A DNA stretch of 64,000 bases. It comes from Cristatella mucedo (lineage: Eukaryota > Bryozoa > Phylactolaemata > Cristatellidae). Where the stretch lies: the NCBI GenBank assembly GCA_009760855.2, contig WPIO01000133.1, forward strand, positions 62,001-126,000, read 5' to 3'. Within the stretch, counting starts at the first letter, position 1; each line of letters starts with the position of its first letter. The translations under genes were made by a program, and so were the position numbers. Shown here piece after piece: positions 10,863 through 23,767 of this stretch. A model generated the notes under the pieces. That model saw only the letters and a list, made by a program, of their open reading frames with translations, searched no databases and was not told the origin of the DNA.

Positions 10863-11720
10863 TTCCAACTTGTTTCTAGAGGCGTCTCCGGGCACACTGC
10901 TAGCATTAATGGAGGCTCTTAAGTAGGCTCTACTCAGAGAGTCCACGGGTCCCCCGGCATGGGTCGGTTGCATCTCAGGTCCTTCATGTGTGTGTAACAG
11001 ATTTCAGAGATTGTGGTCTTGATCCTCGTACCGTTGAACGTACCCCCAACGGGACTCAAATGCTCCGCCTATTCAGTTTGAGGGCTGCAGAAGGGCTGCG
11101 TAAGCAACTGCAGCGTGCGTAGCATGTCGCTTGTAACCTCAATTGCCTTACTGCGACGCCATTAATTTCTCGCTTGGCTGACTGCATTGCACTCAAGCCG
11201 TCGAGGCCACTTCATCGACAGACAGATAAGGCGTCCTTCATAGATAAGCATAGCTATCGCGTCATTTCTGTTTGCTCTCCTTCGGAATGGGCGGTCGTGG
11301 GTTGCTTCACTCGGAAAAGAGCGAGCTGGGACCTCCCACCGCTCGCCCAGCCATCGTGATTGCCTGTTGAGCTACTATGACTGAAAGCTAAAGTAGAGCC
11401 TAAAAACCAGACACTGCCGTTACAAGCAGGAACTAGCGGCTAAGTAGAGGAAAACATCGACGAATTCCTAACTAAATCTAGAGTACATCGACAAATGCAT
11501 AAGTTAATCTAAAATACTGCTTCTCGTATTACCAATAATATTAATAATTATTATTCATTTGGGTTTTACCTTAAGAGATCCGCTTCTCTATTCCAAAGCT
11601 ATACAAATGGCTGCAAGGAAGCAGCAGTGTGCCCACTGAATACCGAAACAATCTGCGAAATCCTACCGCACATCGGGGTGTACAATAAAAGTTACACCCG
11701 TACGGAGTAAATGCTGTGGG
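10863..11720. other. No supported gene
   Basis: No recognisable coding motif is seen. A possible SINE2/L2-tail relic lies at about 11535-11650 in reverse orientation ('TTATTCATTTGGGTTTTACC' then 'TTAAGAGATCCGCTTCTCT'), but it is too diverged to classify. Confidence 0.4.
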
Positions 11721-11724
11721 TAAT

Positions 11725-11830
11725 ATCTAATAATAATGATGATAATACACTTGATAAAGGCGCGCTCAGAGAACTCAATCTCTTTCTAGGTGCTTTACAT
11801 TTGCTGCAATGGATACACGATCGGATGGTC
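11725..11830 (-). mobile_element. L2-A 3' tail fragment
   Basis: AAT-rich start then the reverse complement of the L2-A tail ('ACACTTGATAAAGG', 'AGAGAACTCAATCTCTTTC', 'GGTGCTTTACATTTGCTGC'). About 105 bases. The sequence to its right (11831-11994) is GC-rich and differs from L2. Confidence 0.8.
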
Positions 11831-11994
11831 AGTGGTCGCGCCGCTTTCCGAGGAGCGGTTCGGAATCTCGTGAGAGCCAGCTTTTCACCTGCCGGAAGAG
11901 GATTCGGCTGCGAGCTGCCGACGTCGGTCGTCCGTACTGCTCTGCCGCTTCCGCTGTTACCGCTGTTGCCGCTTCCGCTGCTAACTCTTATCTT

Positions 11995-12481
11995 GCCAAT
12001 TATGTAATGAAATATAGTGTATCTCCGTCTGTAACTCCACAAAGTCATAAAGGCCATGTGGGTGTTACACAGGAGTTTTGTATAGCGCACTCACAGCCTA
12101 AGCGGAGTTCGGTACTGATTTGGTAGCCAACAGACTTCATCTCACTTAACAAAGCGAAAGTGGGAAGCATAGCAGAGTTAGGAGAGCAGTTGAGGTAGTG
12201 AGTAGCATAGAAGTAGCAGCTCAGGACCGCTGTAAAGGATGTGCTATAGTCGGCAGTAGGAGAGTAGTTGTCATTGCGTAAGACTTGTGTAAGCGAGTTC
12301 CTCAGTCTAGGACCTGCAGAGCTAAAGCTTCTGTCGCCAACTGTCTTTAAGTGGAGGAATGGGACAGCTAATTTATTGTTCACACAGGATCTGAGGGCGC
12401 GAACAGGCTGAAACGGATGCAGCAGTTCAGCTAGGTACGAAGGAGATAAGCCGTGGCGGGTCTTGTGGGTCAGCTTAAGAA
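11995..12481 (-). mobile_element. L2-B 3' fragment, minus strand
   Basis: It matches 9715-10232 closely: the L2-B end ('GTATCTCCGTCTGTAACTCC'), then the reverse complement of the region encoding 'LTHKTRHGLSPSYLAELLHP', 'NKLAVPFLHLKTVGDRSFSS' and 'YFYATHYLNCSPNSAMLPTF'. It is 5'-truncated at about 12480, where non-repeat sequence begins. Confidence 0.88.
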
Positions 12482-12666
12482 ATCGACGGCTAGAGTTTCG
12501 CAATGAAAATTTGACGTTAGAGTCAACAAGGGATAGAGACGACGTGGTCTTTTTCAGTGAGCTAGACGCTCAAAGGGCTTTGCCGGAGCTGCTATTGAGC
12601 AAAGCCGGAGCCGAAGGGAGTGACATTAAGCAATTGAAGCGAGCAATTGAAGCGAGGTTCCAGTGA
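12482..12666 (+). CDS. Possible exon fragment, unknown
   Basis: Immediately right of the L2-B truncation, the plus frame stays open to a TGA at 12664-12666 and has balanced coding-like composition: acidic 'RDRDDVVFFSELDAQRALPE', then a basic helix-like end 'IKQLKRAIEARFQ'. It could be the end of a host exon whose upstream part was split by the L2-B insertion, or a chance frame. No family was recognised and no acceptor was identified. Confidence 0.2.
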
Positions 12667-14918
12667 GTCATTGAATGAAGAATATCTAAAGCGGCATAAT
12701 AAGCAGTGCCTCTGTGGAATTCTCTCGAACAATGCATAGGCGCCGAAACGACGTGGCGCATCGAGCTCGAGATATATTTCTTCCATTTTATACGAGGCAG
12801 TGCAATACAGCATGACCTGTATACTCAGCCGCCCTGTGCATTAGTGTTCTAATGCTCTAGTGTTTGCCTCACTAACTTACGCAAGCGCGAACGAATACGC
12901 GCTAGCGAACGTACAGGTATGAACGCACACAAGAACTTCTGTCCGAAAGCTTCGAAAGTTCCGCCCGGTGCGTTGACCTGAGATCGGATGCTTGCTAGTG
13001 TAAGTGCTCGAATATGCCATTTAACTACACCGATCAGTAAAGTGTAGAAATTTTTTAATTCAAATTGTGACCTCTTTCACATTGTGCTACGCTTCGGTTC
13101 GTGAGCTACTGCATTCGCCGGCATCCGATTCAATGACTCTCGTATAAATCAAGATGAGGAGCGTGGTAACGCGACTATTATGCCGACGTAAATCGATCTC
13201 GGAGGTCGTTGAGTAGAACCTATTTTTGGCCCACTTCATCGCGGGAGATGCCTTGACGAATGATGAGCTTAGACACTCGAATTATCCCTTGAAATTAAGG
13301 TGCCATCTCGTGACGTGTTGTCGTTTGGTACGATACCAGAGCCAGTTGCCGCCAGTTTCGCGGCTTTCTCAAGGTACCGGAGTGGTGGTGAAGGCAAGTA
13401 TAGGAGGCGGCCATTCGAACCGAAAAATAGCGAGGCGGCTGAAGATCTCAGTAGAGAAAAAATCGGAACATTATTAAAATAATCCAAGCTATGGTAGCAC
13501 AGAAGCGCTCCCGCGCTCAAACCGCCCTCGTAAAACTTCACTAGTGAGACGACCGTCACCTGAAAAGCATGACTGAGACGGCGTGACGGGAAGCGGTTTT
13601 TGTTGGCCATTGGCCACTGTCGAGATGCACTGCCAGAGCCTCTGCTAAGCTACCGGAACGGTCGCAACTCTAAATAGTGTGAATAGATTTAAAGGGAAAC
13701 AGGATTTAAGGCGGCCAAGTGCGAGTCATTGTGGATTGTGCCGCACAAAAGAGCAAGGCTGGATTTGCTAGCCGAAATCAGTGCCGGCTAGCAGCACTGT
13801 AGAGCAGAGTTCTATTGTCCGATGGGCCCAAAGTCAACGTATTTGGGTGCTTTAAGAGGAGAAACTGCTTTCACTGGCAAAAGGTCTAAGCGTACTTGAT
13901 GTTGCCTTTAAAAGAAAGCTAAATTCGGTGACAAATTGTAAAGGCTTATGACTGATTCTTATCTTCCGGTTTTATGCTCTGCCCATGATCGAGGAATCGT
14001 GAATCAGTACATTACTCCGTCTACAGACTTTGCAGACTTCGGACTTGCCTTCTGCTCAGGCTCGGGTTCACGGGCTCGACTTCCTTTGGCACCAGAACAA
14101 AGACCTGAACCCGTATAGCTGTGAAGGAGTATTTACCAACCCGGCGAAATGCGGCTTCGAGCCGGCTGACGTCATGCGGTAGCCAAGCCAAGCCAAGACT
14201 TAAACCAATATGAGCATCTATCGAATGAAGTCGATCATGGAAACGGGTAGGTAATTTTCTAATTTGCAGCCTAAAACATTCACATCAATTGCTGAAACTC
14301 AACATGCTTCGCTGTGCCTGTCTCCGACAAACGATGGGCATGCATGCATACCATTTGCTCCTGTATTTTTAAATGATGGTTACTATGTGAGCCGTTCCTA
14401 GGATATTGTGTCCAAGAGGGCAAACTGCACGGATGGCGCCCCTCACCCAGTATTTGACACTCATTTTGGTGTGAACCGCTCGCAGCTCGCCGCTCGCTCG
14501 CGCGGCCCTGCCACAGCGGCCTTGGCGTCTGGCCACAATCACCTAAGCAGCCTCGGCATTTCACGAAAATCACCTTGTCGGAGGGCAGCGGTCACGTGGC
14601 CGCTGCTAATCAGCTGCGCCCGATGCTGCTGAACGAAAACGTGACCGAAATGATGGGCGGTAAAAAGTCTCGGAGCCATGCAGTTCGCTGTATTCTCTCC
14701 GGCCTTTGATTTTGGTGCAGTCGCTGTCAATACGCAGCGCTCAGCTTCCGGTTAATTTAGCCACCATCTCATTGTTCACCACAGTGGCCACCGCTCGGGA
14801 AAGCAATTGCAGCAACAGTGGCCGTGCAAATACGGCAGCTCGACGCCTCCAGATCGAGCAAGAGCACCTGGCCCACAGTGCCTCGCATGAGTCGAGCTCG
14901 GCTTGGGAGGGAGGGACC
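12667..14918. other. No supported gene; moderately GC-rich spacer
   Basis: Several 60-110 codon frames exist on both strands (for example plus 13300-13482 and minus 13269-13610), but they overlap each other, lack recognisable domains and have no convincing exon context. The part near 14919 should include the 3' untranslated region of the dispanin gene on the minus strand. I found no clear AATAAA there by eye. Confidence 0.4.
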
Positions 14919-15704
<786 letters not shown>

Positions 15705-15895
15705 TATCGCCTTGCGTAGTGCCGCTGGACGGAAGAAGCAGGAGAGGAGACGGAAGCTAGGACCTCAGCTCTGACTCTCTGCAGCTGTCAGGGCGAGAGC
15801 TGCAATGATCGTCAAGCTGAGCTTCACGTCTGCTCTTGCATGCGATAGCGATTTATCCTCAGTAAATTTGCATATACCGGAAGCCAATTATTTGC
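15705..15895 (-). promoter_or_regulatory. Likely 5' UTR and proximal promoter of the dispanin gene
   Basis: Upstream of the ATG on the minus strand lies a C/T-rich likely 5' untranslated region. Further up is a cluster of recognisable sites: an octamer (ATGCAAAT on the minus strand, 15866-15873), an ETS-like ACCGGAAG on the plus strand (15876-15883) and a CCAAT box on the plus strand at about 15884-15888. The clustering within 25 bases makes this a reasonable core-proximal element. The transcription start is not determined. Confidence 0.4.
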
Positions 15896-16020
15896 ACAAT
15901 GGCAGTCATGTCAAAGACAAATAAGCTCAGAGTCAGCTGTCAGCATGTTACCTCAGATACGAACCTTCTCGCGATTGGGCGGCTCATTTCGGTGCTTTGC
16001 TCTAGCAAGCATTTGAGAAA

Positions 16021-16090
16021 AATAGAGAAGGGGAGGTAGAGGGAGAGAGGGAGAAAGAATGAGAAAGGGAGAGAGAATGGGAGAGAGAGT

Positions 16091-16158
<68 letters not shown>

Positions 16159-16365
16159 AGGAGAGCGAGAGCGAGAGAGAGCGAGAGAGGGAGAGTGAGA
16201 GAGGGTGTGGGTGTGAGAGAGAGAGAGAGAGAGGTAGACAGCGGGCGAGAGGAAAAGGAAGAGAAGGAGAGGGAGAGAGATGGATAAAGGGAGAAAGAGG
16301 GCTAGAGTTCGTGAGGGATAGAAAGGATGGGAGGGCGAGAGAGAGTGAGTCAGAGGATGAGCGAT
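16021..16365. repeat. (GA)n-rich microsatellite
   Basis: Imperfect GA/GAGG repeats over about 340 bases, with the purest run at 16096-16156. Open frames on both strands (Arg-Glu or Ser-Leu-Pro repeats) are translations of the repeat. An (AAT)n run follows at 16397-16416. Confidence 0.95.
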
Positions 16366-16559
16366 AGGAATAGTAGAAGACGGAAGAAGAAAGATCATAA
16401 TAATAATAATAATAATATGTGCTGCAGCAGCAGCACGTTTGGTAGCATCAGCAGCTGCAGCCTAAGAAAGGCTGTCGGAATGAAATACACACGATGCGAG
16501 GATGGTTCTCGACAAAAACCTTTACATTTATTTATATTTGCGATTATTTTTTTTGAATA

Positions 16560-16700
16560 GCCCACCCTGGGTTGGCCCACGGGTTAGAGATGCTTGCCTT
16601 TGACAATCGAGGTCGTGGGCTTAATTCAATGGGCGTATGTCGTGCACCTGGATAGAGATTAAGTTTCCCATGGGGGCTGTAGAAAGAATTTACAATTTAC
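16560..16700 (+). mobile_element. tRNA-derived SINE, family SINE2 (copy 1, diverged)
   Basis: The head resembles a tRNA: 'GGTTGGCCCACGGGTTAGAGATGCTTGCC' (A-box side) followed by 'GAGGTCGTGGGCTTAATTC' (B-box side). The body then ends in a degraded form of the SINE2 tail ('CACCTGGATAGAGATTAAGTTTCCCATGGGGGC'). Best compared with 23768-23905. Confidence 0.6.
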
Positions 16701-16799
16701 ACAACACATTTAACTTTAGTTCACACTATCGTGAAGGACGGTGGTTGGCCCATTTAAGTTTTAATAAAAATGTGTGAGCCTTTGAGTGTCAAGCATTTG

Positions 16800-17490
16800 A
16801 GTGTGAGCCTAACGATGTTCATTTCATTTGTGAAACTCGGTTGTACCTTTCCTTTGATCAGCCTTCGAGCACCTCGAATTCTCTCAACTCCCTTGCTGCA
16901 TGTATTGATGACATCCGCACATGGATGGCAGCAAATTTTCTAAAACTAAACGATGATACAACTAACTTACTAGTTATGGGCAAACCCAGTGTGATTCGGA
17001 AATTGGAAAGGCTGACCCTCAAAATTGGCTCTGTCAGCATATCTCCTGTTGAATCAGCTCGAAATCTAGGTGTCATGTTCTAAAGTGACCTCTGGTTAGA
17101 CGATCACATCAGTTCCACGGTCAAATCTGCCTACTTTCAGCTACATAACATTGCTAAAATTCGGGTTTGTTTTGATAAGGATACCACGTCTAAATTGGTC
17201 CTTGCATTTGTGACATCACGTCTTGACTCATTTGACTCACTGCTTGCTCGCCTACCGGCAAGTGCAATCAGGCAATTACAGCTGGTGCAAAACTCTGCAG
17301 CTTGGCTTGTCTGTCGTGAGCGCCGCAGTTGCCACATCACATCACTTCTCGTCGACCTGCGCTGGCTCCCAGTCAAGCAACGGATCAACCTCAAGGTTTT
17401 GTCGCTCACTTTTAGGTCACTTCATTCTTCGGCTCCACCCTATCTCTCAAATCTTCAGCCTATCACGCAGATCTCGCATCCTGACATAGA
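16800..17490 (+). mobile_element. L2-A LINE fragment (RT), plus strand
   Basis: Open stretches encode 'TRLYLSFDQPSSTSNS'-type sequence, '[20 protein letters not shown]', 'VMGKPSVIRKLERLTLKIGS', 'LDDHISSTVKSAYFQLHNIA', 'SRLDSFDSLLARLPASAIRQ' and 'SCHITSLLVDLRWLPVKQRI'. A stop follows 'NLGVMF' at 17081-17083. It ends at about 17490 without a tail, before the more complete L2-A copy. Confidence 0.88.
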
Positions 17491-17699
17491 TCGCTCTAAC
17501 GAGCGTTCGTGTTCGTTGCTGAATTCTTTCGAAAACCAAAGTTTTTGCGAACATCGTATACGGAAACGATACAGCTAAGACCTGTTTCAAGTTATTCTGA
17601 TTGTTATTCAACCGTAGCGTGTAAGAAATTACGTGGCTATGGATATCTACACGCTTATCGCTTCGGGCTGCTAGGTCTCCCTCGCCGGCAGCTGCCTTA

Positions 17700-20600
17700 G
17701 CTACGCCGGCGGCTAGTAACCTGCATGTTAGTTATGGTCGTCAGCAGCTGTTATCGCTTCGTCACCCTGGATCAAATGCATTCCTAGATATTAATGTTGT
17801 TGCTAAGATTCATGAACTATGCATTAACAAAAGAAAAACACCCTGTAGCCGCTGTGGTGGCCGGAACCGCCAGGTCAGACACCATTCGTTGGGCAGGAAC
17901 TTCGAGCTGAGTACCCGCTCGTTTGGTATTCCTGGCGTTGTCTCGAACCGCTCAGCACGATCCCCCACATGCGTCACTGTAAATATCTCCAACTTAGTGG
18001 TCATCAGGCCTGTTGTAACTCCATCGGCCAGACTTAACGCTTGCCTTTGGAATCCTCGCTCAATGTGCAATAAACCTCTGGTATTAAGCGACCTTATTTC
18101 TGGAAATGGTATCGACCGGCTACCCCTAACTAAAACTTGGCTAAAATCGATAAACTGCCCGACAATTAAAGATGCTACCCCATCTGGTTTCTCATTCTTT
18201 CGCACCCTTAGATCCGTCAGCACTGGAGATAGAGTTCCTATTATCGTGCGCTCTAAATTCAACTTCAAGCTATTTGCGGTACCCTCGAAGAAGTCTTTTG
18301 AATTAATTGTCTTGGTCTCACCCGAAAAGAAGCTACCCATAGTGGCAGTAGTCTATCGCCCACCAGGTAACAAATCCTAATTTATCTCAGATTTATCCGA
18401 TCTCATTTCAATTCAGTGTGCAAGAAATCGATCATTCCTCGTTATGGGTGATTTCAACTTTAACTTTGATAACTTATCTGACGCTTTCAGCACCGAATTT
18501 CGTGCATTGACTGACTCATTGTCTCTTGTGGCTCATGTGCATGGCCCCACTTACATAAATGGTCACGAACTCGACCAGATTTTCTCATACAACTGCACTT
18601 TGTCATCGCCAATTATCACCAAATCCTGCTTATCTGACCACATGCAGATCTCATTCAATCTGCAGTGTGTGCCCACCTCCTCATCTAAAATAAGCTGTGA
18701 ATCGCGAAACCTCAAGACCCGTGACATCGACGCTGCCCGTACGAGAATATCTGCTTAACCTCTGCTGCTCAGTCCTCCATCCGATCTGTCATCATTGGTT
18801 AGATAGCTACAATACGACACTAGCTGACACGCTCGACGAGTTTGCACCTCTGACAAAGCGAACTGTGCGCTTCCGCCCAGACGGCCAATGGTTTACCACA
18901 GACTAAACTAGCCAGGTCTACTAAACGAAAGCTTGAAAAAACATACAAAAGATCTGGGCTGACTGTCCATCGACAGGCATATGAAGACTACTGTAAGTCG
19001 TACCAATCGATCCTAGCAAAGGCCATATCTAGATTCTATAGAAACATTGTTGAATCACAGATGCACAATCCAAAAATGCTGATGTTGCCGATCAACCGTC
19101 TCCTCAACCACTCCCGGATTAGCTCCTTACCTGATGATCCTTGTGATGACCTAGCCGATCGCTTCTCTCGATTCTTTGTGCTGAAGATAGACAAGATCAG
19201 GGAATCCATCCCTGTGATGACAACATCCCCACTAGAATGCTGTTCCCCGATTCCTTGCTGCACCTCAATGTCTAAATTTAAGCAGGTCACTAGTGCTCTA
19301 GTCCTGAAGTTCGCATCTCAATCAAAGACATCCCCACTAGAATGAGGTTCCCCGATTCCTTGCTGCACCTCAATGTCTAAATTTAAGCAGGTCACTAGTG
19401 CTCTAGTCCTGAAGTTCGCATCTCAATCAAAGACATCCCCACTAGAATGAGGTTCCCCGATTCCTGGCTGCACCTCAACGTCTACATTTAAGTAGGTCAC
19501 TAGTGATATAGTCCTGAAGTTCGTATCTCAATCAAAGAAGACAACAAGTCTCCTGGACCCTATTCCCACTGTCCTGCTCCTACGCTGCATTGATCTGCTG
19601 CTGCCATGCATAACTAACATCATCAATATGTCATTAGTCTCAGGTCGTGTCCCAGCACCTATAAAAAAAGCTGTAGTGAGGCCACTTCTCAAGAAATCGA
19701 CACTAGACCAGGACAACTTTAGCAACTACCGCCCAGTCTCCTTTCTACCATTCCTATCAAAGACACTCGAACGGGTCGTGGCGGACCAGCTGAACTCACA
19801 CATCCAAACCTCACACCTTGCTAGTAAGTTCCAGTCTGGCTTTAGAGCTAATCAGTCCACAGAGTCAGCATTGCTTAGTTTATACAACGACCTACTGAGG
19901 AATGCAGACATAGGTAGAGTGTCTCTGCTTGTTTAGCTTGATCTTTCGGCAGCTTTTGATACCATCGATCACAAAGTTCTTCTCGAGCGCCTCTCATCAC
20001 GCCTAGGCATCACTGGCACTGCTCTGCAGTGGTTCAGGTCCTATCTCAGTGGGAGACTCCAGAGTATTGACGTGAATAGACAAAGATCATCTGAGGTACC
20101 TCTGAAATATAGGGCTTCGTGCTAGATCCGATTTTTTCACGGTTTATACTCTCCCTCTTGCTGATGTGATTGCAAAGCACAATCTAGGCCTTCACTTCTA
20201 TGCGGATGACACTCAGTTGCACCTTTGCTTTCATCCCTCCCAGCCTTCGAGCATCTCAAATTCATTCTCTCAACTCACTTGCTGCATGTATTGATGACAT
20301 ACGCACATGGATGGCAGCAAATTTTCTAAAACTAAGCGATGATATAAATAACTTACTAGTTATCGGCAAACCCAGTGTGATTCACAAACTGGAAAGGCAG
20401 AAACTCAAAATTGGCTCAGCCAGCATATCTCCAGTTAAATCAATTCAAAATCTAGGTGTCATATTCCAGAGCGACCTCTTGCTAGACGACCATATCAGCT
20501 CCACAGTCAAATCTGCTTATTTTCAGCTTCATAACACTGCTAAAATATTCGGGCTTGTTTAGATAAGGATACCACGTCCAAGTTGGTCGATGCATTCGTG

Positions 20601-21293
20601 ACATCCCGTCTCGACTTCTGCAACTTACTGCTTACTGGCCTACCTGCATGTGCGATCAGGCGATTGCAGCTGGTGCAAAACTTGGCAGCTAAGCTTGTCC
20701 GTCGTGAGCTTCGCAGTGTCCACATTACACCACTTCTCGCTGACCTGCGCTGGCTACCAGTCAAGCAACGGATTGACTTCAAGGTTTTGTCGCTCACTTT
20801 TAGGTCACTTCATTCTTTTTGGCTCCAGCCTATTTCTCAGATATACTCCCCCATCAGACCAAGCATAGTACCACCTGCTTTTTGAAATCCAACAGTCGGC
20901 AAATACCTCGTACAAACCTAAAATACTTTGGAGACCGTGCATTTAGTTCGTATGCTTCCAAAGCCTGGAAGTCCTTCCCGACTTGCGTCAGAACATCCCC
21001 TGACCTGACCATATTTAAAAAAACTTAAAAAACACCTATTTAGGACTGCTTTTATTGGGTCCTTGTGATTCGTCCTTGATGTGTTTATGCGTGCTGACAC
21101 TGTGCATGCTGCCACTAACTACACTTACAAACTGACCCCGTGCATATCACTCCTAACCATGTTATTTCATTTTGTTTTAGCATGCACGATAATACTCACC
21201 ATTCAATCGCGTTTCCGTCTGCAGCAAATGTAAAGCCCCTAGAAATAGATTGAGTTCTTGAGGGCTCTTTATAAAGTGCATATTATGATTATT
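17700..21293 (+). mobile_element. L2-A LINE, most complete copy (EN and RT, inactive)
   Basis: About 3.6 kb. The N-terminal part of ORF2 starts in the region 17740-17890 ('QQLLSLRHPGSNAFLDINVV', then a CxxC-bearing basic stretch). The APE-type endonuclease follows at about 18040-18680: 'LNACLWNPRSMCNK', 'LTKTWLK' (the family's Glu in T-E-T-W-L is Lys here), 'VVYRPPG', 'VMGDFNFNFD', 'HGPTYINGHELDQIFS' and 'SDHMQISF'. The RT follows at about 19640-21030: 'NYRPVSFLPFLSKTLERVVA', 'FRANQSTESALLSLYNDLL', 'LDLSAAFDTIDHKVLLERL', the YADD site at about 20190-20215 and 'PVKQRIDFKVLSLTFRSLHS'. Stops and frameshifts break ORF2 at least at 18378, 18756, 19345, 19936 and near 20120. The 3' end has the L2 hairpin tail at about 21230-21280. 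No ORF1 was identified. The first ~200 bases may be 5' UTR. Confidence 0.9.
19223..19540 (+). repeat. Three tandem 105-bp units inside L2-A ORF2
   Basis: The word 'ACATCCCCACTAGAATG' begins at 19223, 19328 and 19433, giving a period of exactly 105 bases (35 codons). Units 1 and 2 are nearly identical and unit 3 has a few differences. The period is a multiple of three, so the triplication keeps frame. Unit 2 and unit 3 nonetheless carry a TGA after 'SPLE'. The duplicated protein part lies between EN and RT. Confidence 0.9.
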
Positions 21294-21514
21294 ACTGCAG
21301 CCAATAGCAAAATGCTGGCAAAAATAAATTTAGCCACTGTTTGTACGAGCGAGGCAACAGCACTGCCAGCTTGGCCATCGCTTGTAATGCTATCATTCAT
21401 GAATCATTCATCAATTCATGGAATGCTTTCATTCACTAACGGCAAGGAGCAACCCAGCAAGTGTGGCATGAACCGCCCGGGCGAAAGAGAACTAGCAAAA
21501 ACTCAGATGCAGAA

Positions 21515-21665
21515 AAACTGCAATTTATTTGTATGGCGCCTAAAGAGAACTTGGTCTCTATTCAGGGGCTTTCATTCATATGCTACGGGGTCGAGCTCAC
21601 AACCTCGGTCAGACCTTAGTCGTTGCGAGCACCTCAACCACTGGGTCAAACCACAGCGGCCTGTA
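21515..21665 (-). mobile_element. tRNA-derived SINE2 (copy 2), minus strand
   Basis: On the plus strand it begins with the SINE2 tail in reverse complement ('ATTTATTTGTATGGCGCCTA', 'AGAGAACTTGGTCTCTATTC'), then the reverse complement of a B box ('GGGGTCGAGCTCACAACC') and of an A-box side ('GAGCACCTCAACCACTGGG'). This is the best SINE2 copy for seeing both tRNA boxes together with the L2-like tail. Confidence 0.75.
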
Positions 21666-22144
21666 GAAGAAAATGAGCGAGCAACAGCCAGATGGTCTCG
21701 TGCGTGCATGCTCAAGTGTTTGTGCGTTGCTTAAAGATGGCTTGGGCTCACTTTAACCGAAGTCTAGTTGGAGTAATGCTGAGCTAATTTTGTTCAGAGC
21801 TAGCCCTTGCAGAGGGAGCCCTCTGAAGAGGGTGCTCTTGTGAAGCATTTCCTGATTTATTTCTGCTGCTCGCTTATTAGGACACTCAACGACGGATTCT
21901 TGTCTACCTTGTTGGCCGATAGTCCTAATGGAATTGTGTGATCGTTGCCAGGAAATGGAGTTACTGGAGCTCGACGACGGATTAGTCAAATCCACTTCAA
22001 TCCACCCTGGTTTCGTTGCTAAGGTAGGCGGGAAATATTATTCTAGCACGCCCTCTACTCAGCTTGGCTTGAGAAACCCGGAAATTCATCTCCCCGTGCT
22101 CAAAGGCATCATACCTCAAGATTTGATAGCCTTCGTAGCTTGGC

Positions 22145-22320
22145 TATCCTAGCTGATTTAACAGCCTCATTTTGTATAGCGACAGAAGAGCCTTCACGGC
22201 TATCACCACCGCTTTCAGCGGCGATAAAGAATTGCCCGCTGCAGGAATCGAACACACGACCTCGGGACCGAGGTCGTGAAAGCAACTGCCTTACCTAGTG
22301 TGCCATCACGGCTCACCAAT
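22145..22320 (-). mobile_element. tRNA-derived SINE1 (copy 3), minus strand
   Basis: Well-preserved copy: 'CTAGCTGATTTAACAGCCTC', then 'GCTATCACCACCGC', 'GCGGCGATAAAGAATTGCCC', the reverse-complement B box 'GCAGGAATCGAACACACGAC', and the A-box side 'GTGAAAGCAACTGCCTTACC', ending 'CCATCACGGCTCACC'. High similarity to 52862-53040 in the opposite orientation. Confidence 0.85.
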
Positions 22321-23767
22321 CGCGTTTTATGTACCCGCCGAATTTAATGCAGTCGCACTTAGAAGTTATCATGCAAATGGGATGTGAAGAACCACGCCTG
22401 TTTCCCAATCCAAAAATCCAACTAGATCTACCGAAATCCATACGAGGCCACCTCAAATCCATCCCACATCGGCTTCGATAAGCTTCGACTGGTTTGGAAT
22501 ATAAAGCTAGGCTTTATTTCAAGAGCTCACAAAAAACCTTCTGCCACTCTACACAGGCGTATTCACGAAGTCGACTGAAATGAATTGCAGCGGCACAAGC
22601 CAACAGGCACGGGTCTTTGCCGCTGTTTGCACGAGAACGCTTTCGCAAAATGGCATGAGATTTGGCGGTTACACAAAACCAACGGCATACGAAAATATTC
22701 ACACGACATTCGAGCTCAGCCCGCCTATTTCTAGTTGTCTTTTAGTCTAATTAGAGCGAATTAGGGTGAATTATTGAGGTGGGTTGTCTTAATTCGTCGA
22801 ACGTATTGGTAGTCACACTTGCTGCTGGCTGAAACTGCTGTTTCGCAGACTCAATCTCAACTTGGCAAAATAATTGGCTGCTTTGGATTGGCTTTCAGCC
22901 TAGCCTACCGACCTCTGCTTTTGAATTTCTCCACCCAGCTGCTGTTTCAGTCGCCGTATGTCTGGGCAGACTATCGTCTGCCAGGCAGGCTTGAAACCAC
23001 TTGATGGCTAACCTAAAGGTATCACTACTACGGCTGCTAAAGAATGTATGTGTGCATGTATTTATCTTTGTTAGTAACTCTCCAGTAAAGCCACAAATAC
23101 TGAATGGATGCAATGAGGAGAGTTTTCTGTAGCCCGATCGAGGCCTGCCACACATAGTGGGTGATCCTAAAATGGCAAATACAGACCAAACGTCGCTCAA
23201 CAGGGGAAATGTAAGGAGCTCCGCTAAGTCAGGATGAAAGCCTAGAGATGTAAATATCACGCCAGAGGAAGATGGGAATAGTTGGAAAGAATACACCAGA
23301 TATTGGCAGCAGATGAGAAGATGCAGTAGCTAAAGAACGTGAAACCAGCTCCAATTTCTAGCTCATGCGGAGCAAGTCGCCGTCGGTTTGTAAGAAAAAG
23401 AATGTTCAACAACATGTAGCTGAGCTAGGAGAGCTGAGTGGTTGCGAGAGAGTTGCAGAGTCCTAAGAGTACGTTTGAATAACTCAGCGGCTTTTGGTGT
23501 ATGCTGAATAGGTCGCAGCCAATATGTCGCCCGTAGTAAGCTTAAATAGAAAACTAAGGCCGTCCAGAAAGGCCCGGCTGGAGGCCTGAGAGACCTATCG
23601 GCTGTGGCAAACACGATATTGTATCGTGCATAAGCCTCGCCTGATGCATAAGCTACCATCGAATTATTTTTGAACTACATTTTTGGAAACATATTTTTTA
23701 TTCAATAGTTGAAGGAAGTGGAAGCATCAAAAGTCAATGACAATCACTCGTTTCACTATCACTGCCA
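22321..23767. other. No supported gene
   Basis: Unique-looking sequence without recognisable coding motifs. The frame at 22819-23004 (plus) and the overlapping minus frames at 22895-23296 and 23363-23659 have no identifiable domain. Confidence 0.4.

Noticed and set aside
13269-13610. Overlapping 60-113 codon frames on both strands
   Set aside because: No recognisable domain, conflicting strands and no splice context.
15940-16398. 152-codon Ser/Leu/Pro-rich minus frame and 102-codon Arg/Glu plus frame
   Set aside because: Both arise from the (GA)n-rich tract; no non-repetitive coding part.
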